Below are positions 12,526 to 21,551 of a stretch of DNA of 64,000 nt, in pieces. A program made the translations under genes and the position numbers. Positions within the stretch are counted from its first letter, which is position 1, and the number at the start of each line of letters is the position of its first letter. The notes beneath the pieces are model-generated. The model did no database searches and was not told where the DNA came from. It worked only from the letters and a program-made list of their open reading frames with translations. The stretch comes from Acholeplasmataceae bacterium (GTDB lineage Bacteria; Bacillota_I; Bacilli_A; Acholeplasmatales; Acholeplasmataceae): assembly GCA_021108415.1 (NCBI GenBank), contig JAIOQX010000006.1, forward strand, positions 248,001-312,000, in the 5' to 3' direction.

Positions 12526-13394
12526 TTAAAAAAGCAGTTATTCCAGCAGCAGGATATGGGACAAGATTCCTTCCAATTACTAAAGCTCTGCCTAAAGAAC
12601 TATTACCTATTATTGATAGACCAACAATAGAATATATAGTCAATGAGGCAATTGCAAGTGGGATTACAGATATCTTATTAATTGTTAGTAATAATAAAAA
12701 TGCCATCATTGATTATTTTGATTACAACATAGAATTAGAAACAATACTATTAAACAAAGGAAAAGATGAAGAATTCAAAATGCTAAGAGAAATTGGTAAA
12801 GGCGCAAACCTTCATTTCATTAGACAAAAAGAACAACTAGGCCTAGGTCATGCTGTCCTACAAGCTGAAGCTTTTGTCGGCAATGATCCATTTGTTGTTT
12901 TACTTGGTGATGACATGTATGTGACTAAAGAAGTACCTGCTATTAAACAAATGATGGATGTCTTTGAAAAAACACAAGCATCAATTCTAGGTACCATGGA
13001 AGTTGCTTATGAAGATACTTATAAATATGGTATATGTACACCAAAGCATGAGAAAAAAGATAGACTCGTTGAATTAAGTGATGTCGTTGAAAAACCAGAC
13101 ATCGAAGTAGCACCTTCAAGATCTGCGATTGGCGGAAGATATGTATTAACACCAACAATATTCAAATATCTTAAGAATCAACAAAGAGGAAAAGGGAACG
13201 AGATCCAATTGACAGATGCAATCTTGAGATTAATGAAAGAAGAAAAAGTTTATGCATATGATATTGATGCTAAAAGATATGATGTTGGAAATAAACTTGA
13301 CTATATAGAAGCAATCCTAGACTTTGGTTTAGAAAATAAAGAGTTAAATAAAGGGCTAAAGGCTTTACTTAAAGAAAAAGCTAAAATTAAATAA
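12522..13394 (+). CDS. galU: UTP-glucose-1-phosphate uridylyltransferase
   Basis: Makes UDP-glucose, the donor for glycolipids and surface glycans. The nucleotidyl-transferase signature PAAGYGTRFLPITKALPKE lies at residues 8-26, followed by DRPTIEYIVNEA and GLGHAVLQAE, and VLLGDDMY for metal/nucleotide binding. Length 290 is typical. It starts in the stop region of the DUF368 gene with SD AAAGGAG. UDP-glucose is the natural precursor of the glucolipids typical of Acholeplasma membranes. Confidence 0.95.
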   Translation: MIKKAVIPAAGYGTRFLPITKALPKELLPIIDRPTIEYIVNEAIASGITDILLIVSNNKNAIIDYFDYNIELETILLNKGKDEEFKMLREIGKGANLHFIRQKEQLGLGHAVLQAEAFVGNDPFVVLLGDDMYVTKEVPAIKQMMDVFEKTQASILGTMEVAYEDTYKYGICTPKHEKKDRLVELSDVVEKPDIEVAPSRSAIGGRYVLTPTIFKYLKNQQRGKGNEIQLTDAILRLMKEEKVYAYDIDAKRYDVGNKLDYIEAILDFGLENKELNKGLKALLKEKAKIK

Positions 13395-13398
13395 GGGC

Positions 13399-13427
13399 TT
13401 TACATTTAATGGATATGCCTTTATAAT
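13399..13427 (+). promoter_or_regulatory. Promoter of the serS T-box transcript
   Basis: TTTACA at 13399-13404, a 17-nt spacer, and TATAAT at 13422-13427. It lies just after the galU stop and starts the T-box leader. Confidence 0.8.
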
Positions 13428-13433
13428 ATAAAT

Positions 13434-13655
13434 AACTCGTATGAGAGAATAGTAATATCAAAATATCTACTTAATTAGAGAAAACACGGTTGGTGAAAGT
13501 GTTTAAGTGATTATGATATGAATCTACTCTTTAGAGGTGCTAATCACACCCGCAGATCTGCGTTATAGATAATTTAGAGGGCTAGATGAAAATCTAGAAC
13601 TAAGGTGGTACCGCGAAACTTCGTCCTTAGACAATTTGTCTAAGGACTTTTTTAT
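13434..13655 (+). promoter_or_regulatory. T-box leader (tRNA-Ser sensing) upstream of serS
   Basis: The T-box sequence AAGGTGGTACCGCG is at 13602-13615. Upstream is a stem I region with the GGTTGGTG-type element; the probable specifier triplet is TCT (Ser) at 13523-13525, in the context GAATCTACT. The terminator stem at 13623-13647 (GTCCTTAGAC / GTCTAAGGAC) is followed by six T. Uncharged tRNA-Ser should pair with specifier and T-box and stabilise the antiterminator, raising serS expression. Confidence 0.93.
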
Positions 13656-13676
13656 ATCCAAAAGGAGGATACAATC

Positions 13677-14954
13677 ATGTTAGATTTAAAACTTGTCACA
13701 GAAAATATTGATCAAGTGGTAAAAAGATTATCACAAAGAAACGATGACTTTTCATATTTATATGAACTTGTCACATTACAAGATAGTAGAAAAGATTTAA
13801 TCAGTTTAGTTGAATCAAAAAAAGCGATTAGAAATGAAGCTTCTAAAACAATAGGCGAACTTAAAAGAAATAAGCAAGATGCATCACATATTCTAGATCA
13901 AGTTAAAGATATAGGTGATGAAATTAAAGCATATGATGAAAAACTCAATGATATAGAAGCGAAAATATTTGATATACTTGCAAACACACCAAATCTATGC
14001 CATCAATCAATTCCAGTTGGAAAAGATGAAAATGATAATCTGGAAATAAAAAAAGTAGGAAGTCCAAGAACATTTGACTTTGAACCTTTAGATCATGTTG
14101 ATCTTGGTGAAAAACTAGACATTCTAGATTTTTCAAGAGCTGCAAAAATCACAGGAACAAGATTTGTCGTTGATAAAGGACTTGGAGCTAGATTAGAACG
14201 TTCTTTAATACAGTTTATGATGGACTTGCATAGTAAGCATAATGATTATATAGAAATCATCCCACCATTTATAGTCAATGAACAAAGTATGTTCGCAACC
14301 GGACAATTTCCTAAATTTAGAGAAGATAGTTTTAAACTTGAGTTAAAAGACCAAAACTATTATCTTAATCCTACCGCTGAAGTTCCTACCATCAACTTAT
14401 ATAGAGATGAAATACTTGATGGATCAAAACTACCATTAAAATATTGTAGTTTCACAACAGCGTTTAGATCTGAAGCCGGATCTGCTGGTAGAGATACTAG
14501 AGGTATTTTAAGACAACATCAATTTAATAAAGTAGAACTCATTAAATTTAGTACACCAGAAGATTCTTATAAAGCACTAGAAGATATGCTGTTAGACTCA
14601 GAAGAAGTATTAAAACAATTAGGTCTTCCTTATCGAGTTGTATCTTTATGTACCGGAGATATCGGATTTGGAATGGCTAAGACTTATGATATTGAAGTTT
14701 GGATTCCATCTCAAAACAAATATAGAGAAATCGGATCAATTTCTAATGCTGAAGATTTCCAAGCAAGACGTGCAAATATTAGATTTAAAAGAACAAAAGA
14801 AAGTAAAACAGAATATGTCCATACCTTAAATGGATCTGGTCTTGCTATAGGTAGAACAATGATTGCAGTCATAGAAAACTATCAAAATAAAGATGGCAGT
14901 ATAACCATACCAGATGTCTTAGTTCCGTATATGGGAGTTAAAGTGATCAATTAA
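13677..14954 (+). CDS. serS: Seryl-tRNA synthetase
   Basis: Class II synthetase of 425 residues. The N-terminal 110 residues form the long antiparallel coiled coil that grips the tRNA-Ser variable arm. Motif 2 is visible as FRSEAGSAGRDTRGILRQHQFNKVEL and motif 3 as NGSGLAIGRTMIAVIENYQ. SD AAAGGAGG lies 8 nt before the ATG. The specifier in the T-box leader independently supports serine specificity. Confidence 0.98.
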   Translation: MLDLKLVTENIDQVVKRLSQRNDDFSYLYELVTLQDSRKDLISLVESKKAIRNEASKTIGELKRNKQDASHILDQVKDIGDEIKAYDEKLNDIEAKIFDILANTPNLCHQSIPVGKDENDNLEIKKVGSPRTFDFEPLDHVDLGEKLDILDFSRAAKITGTRFVVDKGLGARLERSLIQFMMDLHSKHNDYIEIIPPFIVNEQSMFATGQFPKFREDSFKLELKDQNYYLNPTAEVPTINLYRDEILDGSKLPLKYCSFTTAFRSEAGSAGRDTRGILRQHQFNKVELIKFSTPEDSYKALEDMLLDSEEVLKQLGLPYRVVSLCTGDIGFGMAKTYDIEVWIPSQNKYREIGSISNAEDFQARRANIRFKRTKESKTEYVHTLNGSGLAIGRTMIAVIENYQNKDGSITIPDVLVPYMGVKVIN

Positions 14955-15048
14955 CACAATTTCACATGAAAAAAACATAGACTTCACATAGTGTTTTGCT
15001 ATACTATAAGTACTTCATTTTTCTCTCTATTTATATACTCTATGTTAT

Positions 15049-15074
15049 AATAAGTGTGCGCAAGCACACTTATT
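15049..15074 (+). terminator. 11-bp GCAA-tetraloop hairpin before the two-component operon
   Basis: AATAAGTGTGC-GCAA-GCACACTTATT is a perfect 11-bp stem with a GNRA loop, followed by TTACTTTT. A TATAAT at 15046-15051 overlaps its left foot. It may be a terminator/attenuator between serS and the response regulator or an operator; the short distance (24 nt) to the next start codon leaves no room for another promoter. Confidence 0.5.
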
Positions 15075-15097
15075 TTACTTTTAAGGAGAAGTGCAAT

Positions 15098-15754
15098 ATG
15101 AAAATTTATTATGTTGAAGACGAAAAAGATTTATCAGAAATTATACGAAAATACTTGATGCGAGAAGGATTTGATGTCACTGTTTTTTATGATGGAGAAA
15201 CAGCAATCAAGCATATCGAAGATCAAGTAGATTTATGGATACTTGATATTATGTTAACAGGTGAGTTGAGTGGTTATGACCTTATTAAAGCCATAAAAGA
15301 AGTTAATTCTACTTCAGCTATCATTTTTACATCTGCTAGAGATCAAGATCTTGATAAGATCATGGGACTTGAATTAGGTAGCGATGACTATCTTGCTAAA
15401 CCATATTCTCCAAGAGAATTGATCTTAAGAGTAAAAGCTGTTTTAAAGAGACAACAACAATACTCGTCATCTGAGATTGCTCAATATGATCATTATGTAA
15501 TTAATCTTACAAAACGTGAGATTAAATCAAATTTAGGGATGATTGATTTGACTAACAAAGAATTTGAACTTTTATTATTTTTTATTAAGCATACAAACAA
15601 AGCATTTTCTAGAGATGATATTTTAAAGCATGTCTGGGGAGAAAACTACTATGGTAGTGATCGAGTTGTAGATGACTTATTGAGAAGATTAAGACATAAA
15701 ATGCCAGATTTAAAAATTGAAACTATTTATGGATATGGTTATAGATTATTATGA
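15098..15754 (+). CDS. OmpR-family response regulator
   Basis: DNA-binding response regulator of 218 residues. The receiver domain (1-120) has the acidic pocket YYVEDEKD, phospho-acceptor Asp in WILDIM and the conserved Lys in LAKPYSPREL. The C-terminal winged-helix domain ends with VWGENYYGSDRVVDDLLRRLRHKM and ETIYGYGYRLL. The frame extends upstream to 14996, but AAGGAG at 15083-15088 selects the ATG at 15098. Its TGA stop overlaps the kinase start (ATGA). The signal sensed is unknown. Confidence 0.93.
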   Translation: MKIYYVEDEKDLSEIIRKYLMREGFDVTVFYDGETAIKHIEDQVDLWILDIMLTGELSGYDLIKAIKEVNSTSAIIFTSARDQDLDKIMGLELGSDDYLAKPYSPRELILRVKAVLKRQQQYSSSEIAQYDHYVINLTKREIKSNLGMIDLTNKEFELLLFFIKHTNKAFSRDDILKHVWGENYYGSDRVVDDLLRRLRHKMPDLKIETIYGYGYRLL

Positions 15755-17025
15755 GACGATTTAAAAAAATGAAATTATCAAAACAAATTAATCTGATTTT
15801 TACGGTTGTGACTTTGTTTACAAGTTTCATTTTTTTATTTGCTGTAAGTCAAATCATTAAAGATTCACGAACACAACAAAATAAAGATCAACTAAATGCA
15901 TACTTTAACGAAGTTATTCAAGACCCTGCTTTATCTAAACCAGATGAAAATCGTTATAATGGATATGTTGTCTATCAAGATGGTAGATTATTATATAGTT
16001 CTAATTTTGAGATATTAGATGGTAATTATACAGGTACACGTTTATTTCAAATCTTTAGCATTAGACCAGGCTTTGAAGCTGAAGATACAAAAGGTGGTCA
16101 GACATATTACTTTAGATTTCAAAGAAGATCAGAAACTGATTTTACAATCGTATTTACAGCTGATGATTATTTATCTGTTACAAACACTAGATATTCAGCA
16201 TTTGTATTTGTATCATTGATTGCGATTATTCTTTTAGGTAATATAACAATTTTATTATGGTCAAGAATCACAGTTGATCGCGTTAAACGTTTACAAAATG
16301 AAGTTTCTCTTTTAACAAAAAATAATTATCGCGTGCCTATTCGCATGGATGGTGCAGATGAAATCACAGATCTTGCTCATACTATAGAAAAAATGAGAAG
16401 AGAAATCGAATCAAGTGATAATATCAAACAAGAGATGCTACAAAATGTTTCTCATGATTTTAAAACACCAATTGCGGTTATTAGATCGTACGCAGAAGCC
16501 ATCACAGATGGTATATCTGAGCCAAATGAAGCAGAGATTATCATTAAACAGGCAGATATACTAAATCAAAAAGTTAAACAATTACTAGAACTTAACAAAC
16601 TTGAGTATTTAAAAGATCCATCTCAATTTGAGATGGTAAGTATTAAAGAAATTATTAAAAACATTGTTGATCAACAAAAATATAGAACACATCTAAATAT
16701 TAAAACAAATTTAGATGATTCTAAATATTTTGCGACAAAAGAAAACTTGTTTACAGTGTTTGGCAATATTTTAGATAATGCGCTTAGATATGCTAAAAAA
16801 GAGATAATTATTACATTGGAAAATAAAAAACTCACCTTCTTTAACGATGGTGAGCCAATTAGCGATAAATTTATTGAACAACTTTTTAAACCGTATGAAA
16901 AAGGTGACAAAGGTCAATTTGGCCTTGGCATGAGTATAGTTCAAAAAACATGTCAACATTTTAATTTAATTTTAAAAGTAGAAAATGTTAAAAACGGTGT
17001 AACATTTACAATAGAGCCTCTTTAA
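15751..17025 (+). CDS. Sensor histidine kinase
   Basis: Membrane kinase of 424 residues paired with the preceding regulator. A first span lies at about residues 12-32, an extracytoplasmic sensor region follows (about 33-148), then a second span and a HAMP linker. The H-box is NVSHDFKTPIAVIRSYAEA, the N-box NILDNALRYAKK, and the G-box QFGLGMSIVQK. The F-box/G1 region is short. The sensory domain has no motif I recognise. The last 20 nt overlap the convergent HIT gene. Confidence 0.92.
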   Translation: MRRFKKMKLSKQINLIFTVVTLFTSFIFLFAVSQIIKDSRTQQNKDQLNAYFNEVIQDPALSKPDENRYNGYVVYQDGRLLYSSNFEILDGNYTGTRLFQIFSIRPGFEAEDTKGGQTYYFRFQRRSETDFTIVFTADDYLSVTNTRYSAFVFVSLIAIILLGNITILLWSRITVDRVKRLQNEVSLLTKNNYRVPIRMDGADEITDLAHTIEKMRREIESSDNIKQEMLQNVSHDFKTPIAVIRSYAEAITDGISEPNEAEIIIKQADILNQKVKQLLELNKLEYLKDPSQFEMVSIKEIIKNIVDQQKYRTHLNIKTNLDDSKYFATKENLFTVFGNILDNALRYAKKEIIITLENKKLTFFNDGEPISDKFIEQLFKPYEKGDKGQFGLGMSIVQKTCQHFNLILKVENVKNGVTFTIEPL

Positions 17026-17422
17026 TCATAAGGGCTCTTTTTTTATATTCTGCAATTGTCATATCATTCATATGATTAGGAAATTTCATAGATACCCCAT
17101 CATCTATAAAACGAGGGAGTACATGAAAATGAAAATGATAAACTGTTTGTCCAGCATATGCTCCATTGTTACTAAGTATGTTTAGCCCTTCAATTTCAAA
17201 TACTTCTTTGCAAGCTTTGCTGACTTTACTAACAATTTTCATCGTATGGCCTAATATATTTTCAGGCATTTCATAAATATCTTTATATGGTTCTTTAGGG
17301 ACTACCAATGTATGTCCTTGTGTTACTTGTGAAATATCTAAAAAAGATATGACCAAGTCATCTTCATAAACAATATAAGCTGGTATTTCTCTATTAATTA
17401 TTTTTTCAAAAATTGTCGCCAT
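17006..17422 (-). CDS. HIT-family nucleotide hydrolase
   Basis: Histidine-triad protein of 138 residues. The catalytic motif QTVYHFHFHVLPRF carries the HxHxH triad, and the N-terminus FEKIINREIPAYIVYEDD is typical of the Hint/HinT branch, which hydrolyses aminoacyl- or lysyl-adenylates and nucleoside phosphoramidates. The ATG at 17422 is preferred to 17431 because AGAGGTG lies at proper distance from it. It converges on the kinase gene; a shared hairpin (17013-17018 with 17033-17038) probably terminates the kinase transcript. Confidence 0.9.
   Translation of the reverse strand: MATIFEKIINREIPAYIVYEDDLVISFLDISQVTQGHTLVVPKEPYKDIYEMPENILGHTMKIVSKVSKACKEVFEIEGLNILSNNGAYAGQTVYHFHFHVLPRFIDDGVSMKFPNHMNDMTIAEYKKRALMIKEALL
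17013..17045 (+). terminator. Terminator of the two-component operon
   Basis: AGAGCC (17013-17018) pairs with GGCTCT (17033-17038), followed by seven or more T. It lies inside the tail-to-tail overlap with the HIT gene. Confidence 0.7.
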
Positions 17423-17463
17423 ATCATACACCTCTTTCTTGGCTTTATTCTATCATAGATTGA

Positions 17464-17492
17464 TTGAAAATAGCATTAAAAAATGATATAAT
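17464..17492 (+). promoter_or_regulatory. Promoter of the pduL-type gene
   Basis: TTGAAA at 17464-17469, a 17-nt spacer and a perfect TATAAT at 17487-17492. The start codon is 27 nt downstream. Confidence 0.8.
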
Positions 17493-17518
17493 CATTTCGT
17501 ATGTAGGAGGAATTATAT

Positions 17519-18109
17519 ATGAAAAAAATACCAGTAGGAATTTCAGGCCGTCATCTCCATGTAACACAAGAACATTTAGAAACACTTTTTGGAAAAGGTT
17601 ACGAGTTAACGCCAATGAAAGATTTGAGTCAACCAGGACAATACGCTGCAAACGAAAAAGTAGACGTTATGAGTCCAAATGGTAAACTTTTATCAGGTGT
17701 ACGTATTCTAGGACCGGTTCGTCCGGCTTCACAAGTTGAGATCTCTAGATCAGATGCACTAAGATTTAAGTTTATCGCACCTGTAAGATCTTCAGGTGAC
17801 GTTAAAGGTTCAGGAGCAGCTACACTTGTTGGTCCAAAAGGACAAGTCGAACTTAGCGAAGGTGTAATTATTGCAGATCGTCATATTCATTTTTCTGACG
17901 AAGAAGCAAAAACATTTGATGTAGTCGATGGACAAATTGTAAGTCTTAAGATTAATGGCATTAAAGCAGGTATCATTGATAATGTTTTATGTAGAGTAAG
18001 TCCTAAGTATTTACTTGACTGTCATCTAGATACTGATGATGGTAGTGCATTTATGTTAAATACAGGTGATCAAGTAGAACTTGTTAAATCATACACTATT
18101 AATGAATAA
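17519..18109 (+). CDS. PduL-type phosphate acyltransferase (phosphotransacetylase)
   Basis: Enzyme of the PduL family, which exchanges CoA and phosphate between acyl-CoA and acyl-phosphate; with acetate kinase it would give ATP from acetyl-CoA. The tandem beta-barrel signatures are visible: PVGISGRHLHVTQEHLE at the N-terminus, GPVRPASQVEISRSDALR in the middle, and ADRHIHFSDEEA with the zinc-binding histidines. There is no microcompartment-targeting peptide and no shell genes nearby, so it is likely the housekeeping version that replaces Pta. SD GTAGGAGG is strong. Confidence 0.9.
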   Translation: MKKIPVGISGRHLHVTQEHLETLFGKGYELTPMKDLSQPGQYAANEKVDVMSPNGKLLSGVRILGPVRPASQVEISRSDALRFKFIAPVRSSGDVKGSGAATLVGPKGQVELSEGVIIADRHIHFSDEEAKTFDVVDGQIVSLKINGIKAGIIDNVLCRVSPKYLLDCHLDTDDGSAFMLNTGDQVELVKSYTINE

Positions 18110-18128
18110 GCACCTATAGGTGCTTTTT
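18108..18128 (+). terminator. Terminator after pduL-type gene
   Basis: AAGCACC-TAT-AGGTGCTT followed by TTTT, overlapping the stop codon. Confidence 0.88.
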
Positions 18129-18150
18129 TACAATAAAGGAGTTGTTTTAT

Positions 18151-19356
18151 TTGGAAATGTTAGATAGACAGCAAGTCCTAAAAGATCCTTTATATGGGTA
18201 TATCCATATAGATGATTTAGTTATAAAAAAATTAATTGATACGAACTTATTTCAAAGATTGAGACGTATCAGACAGTTAAGTGGTGTTCAGATGGTTTTT
18301 CATGGAGCTGAACATTCTAGATTTTCACATGCTTTAGGTGTATATGAATTAGCCTATCGTTTTTTAAGTGTAAAAGAATTATCTGCTTCACTTGATCAAA
18401 GAAGCCAATTGCTTTTTAAGTGTTCAGCACTTTTACATGATATTGGACATGGAGCATACTCACATGCATTTGAAGATGTTTTTAAAGTTAACCATGAACA
18501 TATTGGAGCGAGAATGATTACAAACCGATATGAAATTAGAGATATACTAACGACTATCGATAAAGACTTTGCTAAAGATGTAGCAAGCATTCTTTTAAAA
18601 GAAGGTAGATTTAAATTGATAGAAAGTCTTATATCATCACAAATAGATATTGATCGTCTAGATTATCTAGAAAGAGATGCATATTTCACAGGGACGGCTT
18701 ATGGTCATATTGATCTTGATCGATTGATGAGAGTTATGCATATCAAAGATGGAAAAATAATGTATAGTTTATCAGGTATACATGCTATAGAAAATTACTT
18801 AATTAGTAGATATCACATGTACTGGCAAGTTTATTATCATCCAGTTGCTCGAGCACATGAGGTTATTTTAGAGAAGATATATTTGAGAGTTAAAGATTTA
18901 TGTCTTAATGATTTTGAATTTATTGCAGATATTAATCCGTTAAAACGATTGATTGTAAATCCTAATGATTTGGATAGTTTTATCCAAATAGATGATTTTT
19001 TCATCAATGGATTAATCTCTAGTTTCACAAAATCTAAAGATGATATTTTAAGAACTTTATCAGATGATTTTTTAAACAGACATATATGGAAATATGTAGA
19101 TGATAACGAACAAAATCAAGCGTTCATTAATAAAATTAAATCTACTTATGATCCAAAACAACTGAAATATTTTACTGCACATAAAACCGTATCTAATAGA
19201 GCATATCAAAATGATAAAGCCGATATAGGAGATCAAATTGATATCTTATTAAAAGATGGATCGATTTCTACTCTAGAAGCAGAGTCAGACATAATGAATG
19301 GTTTAATGTTGTCGGGAATCAAAGAAGATAAAAAATTCTTCTATAGAGTTCTATGA
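18151..19356 (+). CDS. HD-domain phosphohydrolase (YwfO-like)
   Basis: Metal-dependent HD phosphohydrolase of about 401 residues. The N-terminus has the RLRRIRQLSGVQMVFHGAEHSRFSHALGVY block and the HD motif in LLHDIGHGAYSHAFE, followed by SSQIDIDRLDYLERDAYFTG, as in the dGTPase-related YwfO group. The substrate in this family is not firmly known. No ATG has a proper SD: AAAGGAG at 18135-18141 is 9 nt from TTG 18151 but 15 nt from ATG 18157, so TTG was chosen. It overlaps the RNase M5 gene by 4 nt. Confidence 0.85.
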   Translation: MEMLDRQQVLKDPLYGYIHIDDLVIKKLIDTNLFQRLRRIRQLSGVQMVFHGAEHSRFSHALGVYELAYRFLSVKELSASLDQRSQLLFKCSALLHDIGHGAYSHAFEDVFKVNHEHIGARMITNRYEIRDILTTIDKDFAKDVASILLKEGRFKLIESLISSQIDIDRLDYLERDAYFTGTAYGHIDLDRLMRVMHIKDGKIMYSLSGIHAIENYLISRYHMYWQVYYHPVARAHEVILEKIYLRVKDLCLNDFEFIADINPLKRLIVNPNDLDSFIQIDDFFINGLISSFTKSKDDILRTLSDDFLNRHIWKYVDDNEQNQAFINKIKSTYDPKQLKYFTAHKTVSNRAYQNDKADIGDQIDILLKDGSISTLEAESDIMNGLMLSGIKEDKKFFYRVL

Positions 19357-19925
19357 GACCAAAAGTATTTGTAGTAGAAGGTAGAAATGATTTTTCTAGA
19401 TTAAAACAACTTTATCCAGACATATTCATTTTAACGACTAACGGAAGTGCAATTTTAGATTCAACGCTAGATGCTTTAATAGAATTGGATAAAACACATG
19501 ATATTATTTTGTTTTTAGATCCTGATTATGCAGGTGAGAGAATAAGAAAAATATTATCCAAAAAACTAAAAAATATATTTCATGCGTTTATTGAACAAGA
19601 TAAAGCATATAGCAAAAATCGTAAGAAAATAGGCGTTGAACACGCTAAAAAAGAAGATATAGAGTTAGCATTGAATCATATAAAAATGACACATGAAATA
19701 TCACATAGTGATATCGATATGCATTTCTTATATGAATCAAAACTTATTGGGCAAAAAGATAGCAAAAAGCTTAGAGTATATTTATCTAATGAACTTCATT
19801 TAGGACATGTAAATGGAAAAACTTTATTAGATAGATTGATTCAGTTTAACATCAATAAAAAACAAGTTTTAGAGGTGCTTAAATGCAACATCAAGCAAAA
19901 AAAAGATTTGGACAAAACTTTTTAA
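19353..19925 (+). CDS. rnmV: Ribonuclease M5 (5S rRNA maturase)
   Basis: TOPRIM nuclease that trims 5S rRNA precursors. The TOPRIM glutamate is in VFVVEGRNDFSRL at the N-terminus and the acidic pair in ILFLDPDYAGERIR. The following EQDKAY and KKIGVEHA segments are typical of RNase M5. Length 190 is normal. It overlaps rsmA by 43 nt, the common rnmV-rsmA pairing of Firmicutes. Confidence 0.93.
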   Translation: MRPKVFVVEGRNDFSRLKQLYPDIFILTTNGSAILDSTLDALIELDKTHDIILFLDPDYAGERIRKILSKKLKNIFHAFIEQDKAYSKNRKKIGVEHAKKEDIELALNHIKMTHEISHSDIDMHFLYESKLIGQKDSKKLRVYLSNELHLGHVNGKTLLDRLIQFNINKKQVLEVLKCNIKQKKDLDKTF

Positions 19926-20671
19926 GAGATAAAAATCTATTAAAAAAAATTGTCAATGAATCAAATATCTTAAATAAAGATGTCATAGAAGTTGGGCCAG
20001 GTCAAGGGGCACTTACTTCATTTTTAGCACAACAAGCTCATAAACTGATATGTTTTGAAATAGACACATCTTTAAAACCTATCCTAGATCCAATTGAACA
20101 AGCATATGAAAACACTCAAATTATCTATCAAGATTTTATGACCTCTGACATTTCTATTTATGGAAATGAACTTCATGTGGTTGCAAATGTCCCTTATTAT
20201 ATTACAACTCCAATTATCTTTAAGTTAGTTGAAACCAAACAAATAAAAACAGCATCTTTAATGATACAAAAAGAGGTTTGTGAGCGTTTGATTGCAAAGC
20301 CTGGAAGTAAAACTTATAATAATCTATCAGTAGTTATGTCTTATTATGGCAACGTTTATAAAATGATGGATGTCAAAAGACATATGTTCGTACCACAGCC
20401 TAATGTAGATAGTGCAGTCATTAGAATAGAAAAAAGAGATAAGCCGTTGCTTGAACCAAATGCAGAAAAAGTTTTTTTAAGTATTGTTAGATCAGCATTT
20501 AAACAAAAAAGAAAAACGTTAGTTAATAATTGGTTCGAAGCATATCAAATAGATAAAACAGAAATTCAGAGTTTTTTAGAATCATTTAATATTGATCCAA
20601 ACATTAGAGCTGAAAAAGTAACCATCAATCAATTTATGGATATGGCAGGAGCGTGGTCATATGATTTATGA
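19883..20671 (+). CDS. rsmA: 16S rRNA adenine dimethyltransferase RsmA (KsgA)
   Basis: SAM-dependent enzyme that dimethylates two adjacent adenines in helix 45 of 16S rRNA. SAM-binding motif VIEVGPGQGALTSFL and catalytic motif IV VANVPYYITTPIIF are clear, preceded by KKRFGQNFLRDKN. Length 262 is typical. It starts inside rnmV and overlaps ispE by 11 nt, so the three are translated from one message. Confidence 0.96.
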   Translation: MQHQAKKRFGQNFLRDKNLLKKIVNESNILNKDVIEVGPGQGALTSFLAQQAHKLICFEIDTSLKPILDPIEQAYENTQIIYQDFMTSDISIYGNELHVVANVPYYITTPIIFKLVETKQIKTASLMIQKEVCERLIAKPGSKTYNNLSVVMSYYGNVYKMMDVKRHMFVPQPNVDSAVIRIEKRDKPLLEPNAEKVFLSIVRSAFKQKRKTLVNNWFEAYQIDKTEIQSFLESFNIDPNIRAEKVTINQFMDMAGAWSYDL

Positions 20672-21482
20672 AAAAGCCCATGCAAAGATTAATTTAGCAT
20701 TAGATGTAATAAAAAAAAGAGATGATGGCTATCATGATCTTAAAATGATTATGGTTCCATTAGAACTACATGATGATTTATCATTTGAGTTATCAAATGA
20801 TATTAAACTTTCAAGTAATATAGAGATTTTAAATAATCAAGTTTTAAAAACTGCATATTTAATCAAAGAAAAATATCATATAAATTATGGTGTACACATC
20901 ACACTTAATAAAAAGATACCTATCGGAGCAGGACTTGCAGGTGGATCTTCTGATATTGCAGCAACCATCAGAGGGTTAAATAGATTATGGAATCTAAACT
21001 TAAATCAAACAGACTTAGAAGAACTTGCGTTATCGCTTGGATCAGACACATTATTTTGCCTATATCAAAAAGCTGCATATGTTTCAGGTAGAGGTGAGTA
21101 TATAGAATTTTTAGATAATCCAGAAGCTGAAGACATATTTTTATATTATCCGGATATGATAAGTTCTACACCATTTGTATTTCAAAATCATAAAATTACT
21201 AAACAAAATCAATCATTTGAAGAAATCATAGAAACATACAAGCATAAACAATGGGATTTATTCTATCAAATAACCTATAATGCCTTAATGCCAACAGCAT
21301 TAAAATGCTATCCAAAATTAAAAACTGCGTATGAAAAGATGAAAAATATCGATGATAACGTATTCATGAGCGGAAGTGGCTCAACTTTCTTTATGATTAA
21401 TTTTACTCAAAAAGAAGACGAAATTATAAAAAAAGCTAATAAAAACCATATAAAATTACTTAAAACTAGATTAAAAACATAA
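20661..21482 (+). CDS. ispE: 4-diphosphocytidyl-2-C-methyl-D-erythritol kinase
   Basis: GHMP kinase of the MEP isoprenoid pathway. KAHAKINLALDV at the N-terminus binds substrate, PIGAGLAGGSSDIAATIRGL is the ATP-binding glycine loop and FMSGSGSTFFMI the third motif. Length 273 is slightly short but complete. The fused ispDF gene at 31377 shows that the MEP route, not the mevalonate route, is used, presumably to make polyprenyl carriers and carotenoids. Confidence 0.95.
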   Translation: MIYEKAHAKINLALDVIKKRDDGYHDLKMIMVPLELHDDLSFELSNDIKLSSNIEILNNQVLKTAYLIKEKYHINYGVHITLNKKIPIGAGLAGGSSDIAATIRGLNRLWNLNLNQTDLEELALSLGSDTLFCLYQKAAYVSGRGEYIEFLDNPEAEDIFLYYPDMISSTPFVFQNHKITKQNQSFEEIIETYKHKQWDLFYQITYNALMPTALKCYPKLKTAYEKMKNIDDNVFMSGSGSTFFMINFTQKEDEIIKKANKNHIKLLKTRLKT

Positions 21483-21511
21483 AAAAACTTTATATCATCA
21501 AGTGATTGTGC

Positions 21512-21517
21512 TATAAT
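21512..21517 (+). promoter_or_regulatory. -10 box for spoVG
   Basis: A perfect TATAAT preceded by a GTGC-type extension. The -35 box is not obvious. Confidence 0.45.
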
Positions 21518-21551
21518 TTAGGTAGAAAATGAAACCGTCTTGGAGGGCATA

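Noticed and set aside
12458-12709. Minus-strand frames over popT/galU and similar shadows in other genes
   Set aside because: They lie opposite clearly conserved genes and show no independent signals.
14996-15754. Response regulator starting at 14996 with a hydrophobic extension
   Set aside because: The extension runs through promoter and hairpin sequence, while AAGGAG selects ATG 15098 and the receiver domain begins there.
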